23,186 nucleotides of DNA from an uncultured Oscillospiraceae bacterium (GTDB taxonomy: Bacteria > Bacillota > Clostridia > Oscillospirales > Oscillospiraceae): NCBI GenBank assembly GCA_910588135.1, contig CAJUOT010000042.1, positions 1 to 23,186 on the forward strand, in the 5' to 3' direction. Positions within the stretch are counted from its first letter, which is position 1. Each line of letters begins with the position of its first letter. The position numbers and the translations under genes were made by a program. The notes beneath the pieces were generated by a model. It was not told where the DNA came from. It made no database searches and saw only the letters and a list, made by a program, of their open reading frames with translations. This document shows positions 1 to 7,416 of this stretch, in pieces.

Positions 1-2
1 TG

Positions 3-2180
3 TCGCTGACCCTGTGCGCGGCCCTGGTGATGCCGTCCTTCGCGGCGGTGGCGCTCAGCACCGCTTTGGATGAGCAGGGAAACTGGATTGCTGACAAGCA
101 GGCAGAAGCAAAAAATAAGGACACCGGCGTCGAGGAATATTACTTGGAGAACGATCTGACGCTGAAAAAGACTCTGGTGATCGGCGCGGGGGTCGCGGCG
201 TCCATTGAGCTGAACGGCCACGCCCTGAAGCTCAACGATTCGGTGGAAAAGGTAGTGGAGAACAACATTGTCACCGGCGTGAAGGTGACCAACAACGACC
301 CCGACGTGGCCGGCGTCAAGGACGCGAACGGCAACGAGGGGGTCAAGACGGGCGCGGTCATCAAGGTGAAGGGCGACGCCAGCCTGACCATCACGGACGA
401 GTCAGCGGTCAAAAAAGACGAGAACGGCGACGCGATCCTGAACGAGGAGGGCGAGAAGCAGTATGTCCTCGGCCAGGGCACCGGCGCCATCAGCGGCGGC
501 AACAACGCCCCTGATTCCATGTGGGACAGCGAGTTCTATGGCGGCGGCATCAGCGTCTCCAACACCGCGAACCTGACCATGAAGGGCGGCAAGGTTACCG
601 GGAACGTGGCCGCCCGCGCCGGCGGCGGCATTGGCATGACCAGCAACAGCCTATATCCATTACCCAATGAAACGGCCAGCGGAACCATGAACCTGGAGGG
701 CGTGGAGGTCTCCGACAATGTGGTCTATTTTGCAACCGGCAAGTTGGGCAGCGGGGGCGGCATTTATGCCGGCGCGGTCAAGGACGTCAACCTGACGGAT
801 GTCCGAATCAGCGGCAATGAATCCAACGACACTGGAGGCGGGCTCTCCGCGCAGGAGTGCACCAATGTCACCCTGACCAACTGCGAGGTCACGGGAAACA
901 GGTCAAGCACTGCGCTGGGTTATCCGTATGGTTGGCAAGGCGGCGGGATTTTCCTGGAGGACTGCACCAACGCCACGCTGGACAACACCAAGGTGACCGG
1001 GAACCAGGCGATGCTAGACGGCGGCGGGATGTATGTCAGGGCAATGGACACAAGCAGCACCGTTACGCTGAAAAACAACACCGTGTTCGCGGACAACACC
1101 GCCAAGTTCAACAAGGTGAGCTCAGAGCGCAACGATATCCATATGAGGGTTATGAGTGCCGGTAAAGAGATAGCACTGAACGTCGTGCCGAACATGGACG
1201 CGGACGGGAATAAGATTCCCGCCATGCTCCAGGGCGAGGACGGCACGCTGAGGCAGTTTAACAGCTGGGAAGCGAAAGCCTCGTCGAGAATATATGATTA
1301 TGTGAATCAAAAGTGGTTATCGAACTCCTATCTCGAGCAGCGCTCGGAACACCTTGAAGAGGCTCTCAGCTCTGAGGGGAAACTGACAGCGGAATTTGCA
1401 TATAAAAATTATTGGAATGAGGATAATACGATCTGCACTCAGATTGGAATGTATGATATTAAGCTGACCTCCGACTGGGTCGACCACGAGCATTCCTATG
1501 AGGAGGAGATCACCACGACGCCCACCTGCACGGAGAAGGGTGAGAAAACCTTCACCTGCGCCTGCGGCGACCACTACACCGTGCCCATCGACCCCCTGGG
1601 TCACGACATGGGCGAGTGGGTTGTGACCAAACGGCCCGCCATCGGCGTGAAGGGCGAGGAGCAGCGCGAGTGCAAGCGTGAGGGCTGCGACTACAAGGAG
1701 ACCCGGGAGCTGCCCGCCCTGCCCTCGAATCTCAACCCCGGCGGCACCACCATTGAAGAGCCCGAGGTGCCCCTGGCGGGCCTGTTCACCCGGGCGGACG
1801 CCATCGGCTACCTGTGGGAGCAGAGCGGCGAGCCCGAGTGGGAGCTGTCCGACTTCCCCGATGTGCCCGAGGATCACGAGTGGGCGGTTGCTATCGGCTG
1901 GGCCCAGGATATGGGTATCGCGCTGGCCGACAAGGACGGCAACTTCCGGCCCGACGACCTGGTTCTGCGCAGCGTGGAGAGCCTGGAAATCAGCCCCGAG
2001 GGCGAGCTCCAGGAGTTCCTGAACCGCTACGCGGTGTACGCCGGCATCGAGCTGGACGCCGACGAGCTGTTCATCAAGCTGGAGGGCGCGTGGGATGACA
2101 TCATCATGGGCGAGGACGCCCAGGTCATCTTCGATGACTTCTTCGCCAAGCTGGAGGCGGCGCTGAACGCGGCGGCGTAA
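3..2180 (+). CDS. Secreted beta-helix surface protein with C-terminal SLH-like domain (5' partial)
   Basis: The reading frame is open from base 3, and its first visible residues (SLTLCAALVMPSFAAVA) look like the end of a signal peptide. The true start therefore lies before the window, and the GTG at 27 is probably internal. The middle, roughly codons 160-370, repeats glycine-rich units (GGGISV, GGGIGM, GGGIYA, GGGLSA, GGGIFL, GGGMYV) alternating with N/T-rich strands. This pattern is typical of right-handed parallel beta-helix surface proteins. It is followed by two Cys-containing repeats of the type found in clostridial surface proteins (TFTCACGDHYT; ECKREGCDYKET). The C-terminal 140 residues resemble an S-layer homology domain (FTRADAIGYLW, FPDVPEDHEWAVAIGWA, FRPDDLVLR), which suggests non-covalent attachment to the cell wall. 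The protein ends in an acidic tail. The ligand is unknown. An adhesin or structural role is inference; the extracellular location is well supported. Confidence 0.8.
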   Translation, partial: SLTLCAALVMPSFAAVALSTALDEQGNWIADKQAEAKNKDTGVEEYYLENDLTLKKTLVIGAGVAASIELNGHALKLNDSVEKVVENNIVTGVKVTNNDPDVAGVKDANGNEGVKTGAVIKVKGDASLTITDESAVKKDENGDAILNEEGEKQYVLGQGTGAISGGNNAPDSMWDSEFYGGGISVSNTANLTMKGGKVTGNVAARAGGGIGMTSNSLYPLPNETASGTMNLEGVEVSDNVVYFATGKLGSGGGIYAGAVKDVNLTDVRISGNESNDTGGGLSAQECTNVTLTNCEVTGNRSSTALGYPYGWQGGGIFLEDCTNATLDNTKVTGNQAMLDGGGMYVRAMDTSSTVTLKNNTVFADNTAKFNKVSSERNDIHMRVMSAGKEIALNVVPNMDADGNKIPAMLQGEDGTLRQFNSWEAKASSRIYDYVNQKWLSNSYLEQRSEHLEEALSSEGKLTAEFAYKNYWNEDNTICTQIGMYDIKLTSDWVDHEHSYEEEITTTPTCTEKGEKTFTCACGDHYTVPIDPLGHDMGEWVVTKRPAIGVKGEEQRECKREGCDYKETRELPALPSNLNPGGTTIEEPEVPLAGLFTRADAIGYLWEQSGEPEWELSDFPDVPEDHEWAVAIGWAQDMGIALADKDGNFRPDDLVLRSVESLEISPEGELQEFLNRYAVYAGIELDADELFIKLEGAWDDIIMGEDAQVIFDDFFAKLEAALNAAA

Positions 2181-2211
2181 GGCCGCGAAAACCCGATCAA
2201 ACGGCAAAAAT

Positions 2212-2236
2212 GGCCCCGGGACACTGTCCCGGGGCC
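2212..2236. terminator. Bidirectional terminator between the surface-protein gene and the Crp/Fnr gene
   Basis: A 12-bp perfect GC-rich stem closes on a single base, so the element is an almost complete palindrome. On the minus strand it is followed by ATTTTTG and sits directly after the Crp/Fnr stop codon. On the plus strand the following sequence is GCTCTTATT, a weaker U tract, 31 bases after the surface-protein stop. It can therefore end both convergent genes. Confidence 0.8.
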
Positions 2237-2240
2237 GCTC

Positions 2241-2843
2241 TTATTCCTCCAGCGCCAGCGCCTCCAGCCCGTCCCGATCCCGCACCGACACCGAACGGTA
2301 GCCCAGCCCCACCAGCCCCTGGGCGGACAGCTCCCCCAGCACCCGGCTCACCGTTACCCGGGACAGGCCCACCGCCTGACCGATGCCCTCGTGGGTGGCC
2401 TTGACGGGGCCGTCTCCCGGCTGGACCAGCAGCCACCGGGCCACCCGGCGGGGGGCGGGCAGGGAGGCGGCTTCCACATGGCCGGACAGCGTCCGCACCG
2501 TCCGGGCCAGATACTGGAGCATGGGCAGGGCCAGTTCCGGGTGGCGCTGAAAAGCGGCGTCCAGCTGCGCCCGGTCCACGGCCAGGATCAGGCAGTCCTC
2601 CAGCGCCATGGCGGAGGTCACCCGGGGGCAGCCGTCAAAAAAGGACGCCTCGCCCATCAGGTCGCCGGAGCGGTGGACGGCCAGCACCCGCTCCTCTCCG
2701 GAAGGGGTGCTGATAAAGCTGCGCACCGAGCCGGAGGAGAGGTAGTAAAAGTGATCGGGCCGGGTCCCCTGCAGATAGACCATCTGGCCCGCCCGGTATT
2801 TCCGGGGGGCGCGTCCCCCGGCCAAAAGATTCCAATCTGCCAT
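2241..2843 (-). CDS. Crp/Fnr family transcriptional regulator
   Basis: A 200-residue protein with the two-domain Crp/Fnr layout. Residues about 10-120 form a cyclic-nucleotide-binding-like beta roll (LSSGSVRSF, GDLMGEASFFDG). Residues about 130-180 form a winged helix with recognition segment GLSRVTVSRVLGEL (160-171). No N-terminal cysteine cluster is present, so it is not a [4Fe-4S] FNR. The CRP recognition-helix glutamate (R-E-T-V) reads R-V-T-V here, which predicts an operator different from the CRP consensus. The effector is unknown. I chose ATG at 2843 because GGGGT lies 7 bases upstream; GTG at 2852 is an in-frame alternative three codons earlier. The gene is divergent from the leu operon and shares about 110 bases of upstream DNA with it, so regulation of leu or of itself is plausible but unproven. 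Confidence 0.88.
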   Translation of the reverse strand: MADWNLLAGGRAPRKYRAGQMVYLQGTRPDHFYYLSSGSVRSFISTPSGEERVLAVHRSGDLMGEASFFDGCPRVTSAMALEDCLILAVDRAQLDAAFQRHPELALPMLQYLARTVRTLSGHVEAASLPAPRRVARWLLVQPGDGPVKATHEGIGQAVGLSRVTVSRVLGELSAQGLVGLGYRSVSVRDRDGLEALALEE

Positions 2844-2911
2844 ACCATGCACCCCGCGTTGTGATTTGCCCTGCTCTTTGTATCATAGTTTACATTGTTT
2901 CCGGTTGGTGT

Positions 2912-2921
2912 TTGGCATAAT
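2912..2921 (+). promoter_or_regulatory. Probable leuC promoter (extended -10)
   Basis: CATAAT at 2916-2921 is preceded by TGG, giving an extended -10 element about 35 bases before the leuC start. No good -35 box stands 16-18 bases upstream: TTGTTT (2895-2900) is at 15 and TTTACA (2889-2894) at 21. A weak -35 next to a divergent Crp/Fnr gene fits activator-dependent transcription, which is inference. The leader is too short for an attenuator or riboswitch. Confidence 0.5.
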
Positions 2922-2955
2922 GAGTGCACAAAATTTTTTGAGGAGGAATTGACCC

Positions 2956-4215
2956 ATGGGCATGACCATGACCCAGAAAATTCTGGCCCGGGCCGCTGGG
3001 CTTCCCCGTGTGGAAGCTGGACAGCTCATCGAGGGGAAGCTGGATCTGGTGCTGGGCAACGACATCACCACCCCGGTGGCCATCACGGAGTTCAAAAAGG
3101 CGGGGCTTTCCACCGTGTTCGACCGGGACAAAATTGCCATCGTGCTGGACCACTCCACCCCCTGCAAGGACATCAAGTCCGCCCAGCTGTGCGCCGCCTG
3201 CCGGGAGTTTGCCAAAGAGCACGCCATCACCCACTTCTACGACGTGGGCCAGATGGGCATTGAGCACGCGCTCTTGCCGGAAAAGGGCCTTGCCGCTCCC
3301 GGCGAGGTGATCATCGGGGCGGACTCCCACACCTGCACCTACGGGGCCCTGGGGGCCTTCTCCACCGGGGTGGGCTCCACCGACATGGCGGCGGGTATGG
3401 CCACGGGGCTGGCCTGGTTCAAGGCGCCCTCCGCCATCAAGGTGAACCTGGTGGGGAAGCTGGGCCCCTATGTCAGCGGCAAGGACGTGATCCTGCACCT
3501 CATCGGCAGGATCGGGGTGGACGGGGCGCTGTACCAGTCCCTGGAGTTCACAGGGGACGGGGTGGCCTCCCTGGAGATGGACGACCGCTTCACCATCTGC
3601 AACATGGCCATCGAGGCCGGGGCCAAGAACGGTATCTTCCCGGTGGACGGCAAGACGCTGGACTACTTAAAGGGTCGGGTGGACCGGGAGTTCACCGCCT
3701 TTGAGGCCGACCCGGACGCGGAGTACACAAAGGAAATTACCATCGACCTGTCCGCCCTGCGGCCCACGGTGGCCTTTCCCCACCTGCCCTCCAACACAAA
3801 AACCGTGGATGAGGCGGCGGGCAAGCCCATCCAGCAGGTGGTCATCGGCTCGTGCACCAACGGGCGGCTGAAGGACCTGCGGGAGGCCGCCGCCATCCTC
3901 AAGGGCCGGAAGGTGGCGGACGGGGTGCGGTGCATCGTCATACCCGCCACCCAGCAGATTTACCTGGGCGCCATGGCGGAGGGGCTGGTGGCCGACTTTA
4001 TCCACGCCGGGGCGGTGGTGTCCACCCCCACCTGCGGGCCCTGCCTGGGCGGGCATATGGGCGTTTTGGCCGACAACGAGTGGGCCGTTTCCACCACCAA
4101 CCGCAACTTTGTGGGCCGCATGGGCCCCACCAGCTCCATGATTATCCTGGCCAGCCCCGCGGTGGCGGCGGCCAGCGCCGTCACCGGCGTGGTCACCGAC
4201 CCTGCGACATTGTAA
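2956..4215 (+). CDS. leuC: 3-isopropylmalate dehydratase large subunit
   Basis: With LeuD this forms isopropylmalate isomerase, which converts 2-isopropylmalate to 3-isopropylmalate in leucine synthesis. The protein has 419 residues, the length of the shorter LeuC/homoaconitase-like class. It carries the aconitase-family motifs GADSHTCTYG (121-130) and SCTNGR (299-304), and CGPC (360-363). Cys300, Cys360 and Cys363 are the expected ligands of the [4Fe-4S] cluster. The start follows AGGAGG at 2941-2946 with a 9-base spacer. A homoaconitate-type specificity cannot be excluded from sequence alone, but adjacent leuD and leuB favour leucine synthesis. No leuA is in the window. Confidence 0.96.
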   Translation: MGMTMTQKILARAAGLPRVEAGQLIEGKLDLVLGNDITTPVAITEFKKAGLSTVFDRDKIAIVLDHSTPCKDIKSAQLCAACREFAKEHAITHFYDVGQMGIEHALLPEKGLAAPGEVIIGADSHTCTYGALGAFSTGVGSTDMAAGMATGLAWFKAPSAIKVNLVGKLGPYVSGKDVILHLIGRIGVDGALYQSLEFTGDGVASLEMDDRFTICNMAIEAGAKNGIFPVDGKTLDYLKGRVDREFTAFEADPDAEYTKEITIDLSALRPTVAFPHLPSNTKTVDEAAGKPIQQVVIGSCTNGRLKDLREAAAILKGRKVADGVRCIVIPATQQIYLGAMAEGLVADFIHAGAVVSTPTCGPCLGGHMGVLADNEWAVSTTNRNFVGRMGPTSSMIILASPAVAAASAVTGVVTDPATL

Positions 4216-4231
4216 GGGAGGGGAAACGAGC

Positions 4232-4717
4232 ATGAAAATTTATAAATACGGCGACAACGTGGACACCGACGTCATCATCCCCGCCCGGTATCTCAACGCC
4301 CCGGACGAACAGTCCCTGGCCTCCCACTGCATGGAGGACATCGACGCCTCCTTTGCCTCCACGGTGGAGGCAGGGGACATCGTGGTGGGCGGGGCCAACT
4401 TCGGCTGCGGCTCCTCCCGGGAGCACGCCCCCCTGGCCATCAAGGCCTGCGGGGTGAAGTGCGTCATTGCCAAGAGCTTTGCCCGCATCTTTTACCGCAA
4501 CGCCATCAACATCGGCTTTCCCATCCTGGAGTGCCCGGAGGCGGTGGACGGCATCTCCCCCGGGGATACGGTGGGCGTGGACTTCCAGAGCGGGGCCATC
4601 GTCAATAAGACCACGGGCAAGACCTTCCAGGCCGCGCCCTTCCCGGAGTTTGTCAACGGCATCATTGAAAACGGCGGACTGCTGAAGTCGCTGAAGGCCA
4701 GAGGGGTGGCGAAATGA
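4232..4717 (+). CDS. leuD: 3-isopropylmalate dehydratase small subunit
   Basis: A 161-residue swivel-domain subunit that pairs with LeuC to complete the isomerase active site. The family motif NFGCGSSREHAP is at residues 56-67, and the N terminus (YGDNVDTDVIIPARYL) is typical of the short LeuD class. It begins 16 bases after leuC, behind GGGAGGGG. Its TGA stop overlaps the start of the next gene (ATGA), so the two are probably translationally coupled. The match to the family is close and unremarkable. Confidence 0.96.
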   Translation: MKIYKYGDNVDTDVIIPARYLNAPDEQSLASHCMEDIDASFASTVEAGDIVVGGANFGCGSSREHAPLAIKACGVKCVIAKSFARIFYRNAINIGFPILECPEAVDGISPGDTVGVDFQSGAIVNKTTGKTFQAAPFPEFVNGIIENGGLLKSLKARGVAK

Positions 4718-5622
4718 GCGGGAATCCAGCGTCCCAAAGGGGATGCTGGACGCCGGGGCAGGGCCTGTCCACCAGCGCCATCAAATGGATTGCCCTGTTC
4801 TTCATGACGCTGGACCACATCGCGGCCTTCGGATTCGAGATTCCTATCGTGGGGCGGTTCTACAACCCGCTGCGGCTGGCGGGCCGGATTGCCGCGCCCC
4901 TGTTCCTCTTTGCGCTGGTCCAGGGGCTGCGGCACACGTCCAGCAGGCCGAAATTCCTCCTCCGGCTGTATCTGGCGGGGATGGGGACGGGGTTGTTCGT
5001 GGCCGCCACCAACCTGCTGTTTGGGGAGATTGTGGGGTACAGCACCCCGGGAAATATCATCTTCACCTTTTTCTACGTGGCGCTGTATTCCTGGGCTGTG
5101 GAAGGGGTGGTGGAAGGGTTCCGGAAACACAATTGGCGGGGGGCGGCGCTGTCTCTCCTGTGCTGTGTTCTGCCGCTTCTGGCCCAGCCCCTGCGCCTGG
5201 CGCTATGGGAGCTGCCACGTATGGGGGACGGCATTGCGGCAATGTTCCTGACGCACAACCTCATCGACAGCTTTCTGCCCACGCTCAGCAGTGTGGATTA
5301 CGGTGGCGGAATGATTTTCCTCGGTGTGATGCTCTACTTTGCCAAAACGAAGGGGCGGCAGTGCGGGGTGTTCGCCGCCTTCTGCCTGGTGTGCATGGCC
5401 GGGGCTGTGGCGGGCCGGTTCTACTATCCCATCCAGGATGTTTCCTCCTTCACCATGACGTTTTTCGACCCGTTCCAGTGCCGGATGGCGCTGGCCCTGC
5501 CCTTTATGCTGCTCTACAACGGACAGCGGGGGAGGGGGCCGAAATGGTTCTTCTATATCTACTACCCCGCCCACCGGTATGTCATCTCTGTGGTGGAGAC
5601 GGCAGTGCAGGCCCTGTCTTGA
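4714..5622 (+). CDS. TraX-family integral membrane protein
   Basis: A 302-residue polytopic membrane protein resembling the TraX family, named for the F-plasmid pilin N-acetylation protein. Family-like features are the N-terminal segment IKWIALFFMTLDHIAAFGF (about 23-41), the following LRLAGRIAAPLFLFALVQG (53-71), and FYIYYPAHRY near the C terminus. Between them lie several more hydrophobic helices. A role as a membrane acyltransferase is inferred from TraX; no substrate can be named. There are no conjugation genes nearby, so pilin acetylation is unlikely here. The start overlaps the leuD stop by 4 bases and leuB follows 34 bases later, so it sits inside the leucine operon. Confidence 0.82.
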   Translation: MSGNPASQRGCWTPGQGLSTSAIKWIALFFMTLDHIAAFGFEIPIVGRFYNPLRLAGRIAAPLFLFALVQGLRHTSSRPKFLLRLYLAGMGTGLFVAATNLLFGEIVGYSTPGNIIFTFFYVALYSWAVEGVVEGFRKHNWRGAALSLLCCVLPLLAQPLRLALWELPRMGDGIAAMFLTHNLIDSFLPTLSSVDYGGGMIFLGVMLYFAKTKGRQCGVFAAFCLVCMAGAVAGRFYYPIQDVSSFTMTFFDPFQCRMALALPFMLLYNGQRGRGPKWFFYIYYPAHRYVISVVETAVQALS

Positions 5623-5656
5623 CTCCGCAAATTTGAATAGAAAGGCTGGAAACCTA

Positions 5657-6733
5657 ATGAACTATAAAATCGCCCTCATCCGGGGGGACGGTATCGGCCC
5701 GGAAATCGTCAACGAGGCGGTAAAGGTCATGGACAAAATCGGTGAAAGGTTCGGCCACACCTTTGCATACGTGGACGTGCCCATGGGGGGCTGCGCCACC
5801 GACGCGGTGGGGGTGAGCTACCCGGATGGCACGGCGGAGCTGTGCAAAAGCTGCGACGCGGTGCTGCTGGGTGCGGTGGGCGGTCCCAAATGGGGCAGCG
5901 ACAGGCCCGCCGAGCAGCGGCCGGAGACCGCCCTGCTGGCCATCCGCAAGGACCTGGGGCTGTACGCCAACCTGCGCCCCGCCGCCCTGCGGCCCGCCCT
6001 GGCGGAGGCCTGCCCGCTGAAAAAGGAGACGGCGGAAAAGGGCATCGACCTGCTCATGGTGCGGGAGCTCACCGGGGGCATCTACTTCGGCAAGCGGGAT
6101 CGCTACCAGACCGAGGACCGGGGGCTGGAGTGTACCGACCTGATGGCCTATTCTGAAAAGGAGATCGAGCGCATCGGCCGCAGGGCCTTCGAGATGGCGC
6201 GGCTGCGCCGCAAAAAGGTGTCCAGCGTGGACAAGGCCAACGTGCTGGAGACCTCCCGGCTGTGGCGGTCCGTCATGCACCGGCTGGCGGCGGAGTACCC
6301 CGACGTGGAATATGAGGACGTGCTGGTGGACAACTGCGCCATGCAGCTGGTGCGGGACCCGGGGCAGTTCGACGTGGTGGTCACCGAGAATATGTTCGGC
6401 GACATCCTGTCCGACGAGGCGTCCATGGTCACCGGCTCCATCGGCCTGCTGCCCTCCGCCTCCATGGGGGACGGCGCTCCGGCGCTGTACGAGCCCATCC
6501 ACGGCTCCGCGCCCGACATTGCGGGCCAGGACAAGGCCAACCCCATCGCCACCATCCTGTCCGCCGCCATGATGTTCCGCTACTCCTTTCAGCTGGCCGC
6601 CGAGGCGGACGCCATTGAGCGCGCCGTGGATCAGGCGCTGGCCGACGGCTGGCGCACCGCCGACATTGCCCGGCCGGGGGAGAGCGTCATTGGGACGCAG
6701 AAAATGGGCGAGGTTATCCGCGCAAGTATTTGA
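5657..6733 (+). CDS. leuB: 3-isopropylmalate dehydrogenase
   Basis: The enzyme oxidatively decarboxylates 3-isopropylmalate to 2-oxoisocaproate with NAD+. The 358-residue product starts MNYKIALIRGDGIGPEI. The frame stays open upstream to an ATG at 5579, but that would overlap the TraX gene, and family homology begins only at 5657. A modest AAAGG lies 11 bases upstream. Visible motifs include RELTGGIYFGKRDR (137-149, catalytic Tyr143), VDKANVLETSRLWR (191-204, catalytic Lys193), metal-binding Asp residues about 225, 249 and 253, and the NAD-binding loop IHGSAPDIAGQDKANPIATI. It ends the leu operon in this window. Confidence 0.96.
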   Translation: MNYKIALIRGDGIGPEIVNEAVKVMDKIGERFGHTFAYVDVPMGGCATDAVGVSYPDGTAELCKSCDAVLLGAVGGPKWGSDRPAEQRPETALLAIRKDLGLYANLRPAALRPALAEACPLKKETAEKGIDLLMVRELTGGIYFGKRDRYQTEDRGLECTDLMAYSEKEIERIGRRAFEMARLRRKKVSSVDKANVLETSRLWRSVMHRLAAEYPDVEYEDVLVDNCAMQLVRDPGQFDVVVTENMFGDILSDEASMVTGSIGLLPSASMGDGAPALYEPIHGSAPDIAGQDKANPIATILSAAMMFRYSFQLAAEADAIERAVDQALADGWRTADIARPGESVIGTQKMGEVIRASI

Positions 6734-6739
6734 GCAAAC

Positions 6740-6764
6740 GGCCGGGACGCCAGACGTTCCGGCC
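6740..6764 (+). terminator. Possible weak terminator after leuB
   Basis: A 10-bp stem with one G-U pair and a 5-base loop begins 6 bases after the leuB stop. The following sequence (ATTCCATTGTCTCC) has no proper U run, so termination may be inefficient or may need another factor. Part of the left arm can instead pair with 6790-6798. Confidence 0.45.
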
Positions 6765-6778
6765 ATTCCATTGTCTCC

Positions 6779-6807
6779 TTGCAATGAGCGGCGTCCCGTG
6801 ATAAAAT
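6779..6807 (+). promoter_or_regulatory. Promoter for the HD-domain/CoaX-like gene pair
   Basis: TTGCAA (6779-6784) and TAAAAT (6802-6807) are separated by exactly 17 bases and lie 24 bases before the HD-domain gene start. This is a good sigma-A-type match. Confidence 0.65.
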
Positions 6808-6830
6808 AGGTGATATAAGGGGTAATAGAG

Positions 6831-7397
6831 ATGAGAAGTGATATTTTGAATTATTTGCGGGAGGAGCTCCGGCAACGCTGTGAGCAGCCCTCCAATCAAT
6901 TTGGGATGGGCGTGTACGATCATATTGAGGCAGTGGTCAAAAACGGGGCTTTTTTGGCGGAGCGGTACGGGGCGGACAAAGAGGTTGTGATGATTGCGGC
7001 ATGGCTCCATGATATTGCATCTATCACCGATTACAGCCTGTATCCCGGCCACCACATCCACGGGGCGGAGATGGCCCAAGGCATTCTGTCCCAATGGAAC
7101 TATGAGCCAGAAAAGATTGCGCTGGTGCAAAACTGCATTCGCAGCCACCGGGGCAGCGTGCCACTGGACCGGGAGAGCGTGGAGGCGCTGTGCGTGGCGG
7201 ACGCGGACGCGATTTCTCATTTTGACAGCCTGCCCAGCCTGTTGTATCTGGCCTACCGGGAGCGGGGCATGGAGTTCGGGGAAGGGAAGAAATTCGTGAA
7301 GGAAAAGCTGGAGCGGAGCTTTCAAAAGCTGTCGCCCCGGAGCAGGGAGCTTTACCGAAACAAATATCGGCGGGTCATGGATATACTGAATGGATAG
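6831..7397 (+). CDS. HD-domain protein, probable metal-dependent phosphohydrolase
   Basis: A 188-residue protein with the HD-superfamily pattern: His31 (VYDHIEAV), His60-Asp61 (AAWLHDIAS), a His-rich segment GHHIHGAEMAQ (74-84) and a downstream Asp in VADADAISH (122-130). Family members bind metal ions at these positions and usually hydrolyse phosphoesters, often of nucleotides. The substrate cannot be assigned. It does not closely resemble the YqeK Ap4A hydrolases as I know them. The start ATG follows AGGGG with an 8-base spacer and has its own promoter. The CoaX-like gene begins 19 bases after the stop, so the two are probably co-transcribed. The C-terminal third is rich in Arg/Lys/Glu with no recognised domain. 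Confidence 0.8.
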   Translation: MRSDILNYLREELRQRCEQPSNQFGMGVYDHIEAVVKNGAFLAERYGADKEVVMIAAWLHDIASITDYSLYPGHHIHGAEMAQGILSQWNYEPEKIALVQNCIRSHRGSVPLDRESVEALCVADADAISHFDSLPSLLYLAYRERGMEFGEGKKFVKEKLERSFQKLSPRSRELYRNKYRRVMDILNG

Positions 7398-7416
7398 AGA
7401 GAAGGGGAGAGAGGAC

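Noticed and set aside
1317..2207. Long minus-strand open frame antisense to the surface-protein gene
   Set aside because: It is a shadow of the GC-rich plus-strand gene. It has no ribosome binding site and no recognisable motif, and it runs opposite clear SLH-like coding.
2853..2955. Leucine T-box or leader-peptide attenuator ahead of leuC
   Set aside because: Only about 30 bases separate the likely transcription start from leuC. There is no T-box core, no Leu-rich leader peptide and no terminator hairpin.
5579..5656. Longer leuB start at 5579
   Set aside because: It would overlap the TraX gene. LeuB homology begins exactly at MNYKIALIRGDGIGPE, encoded from 5657.
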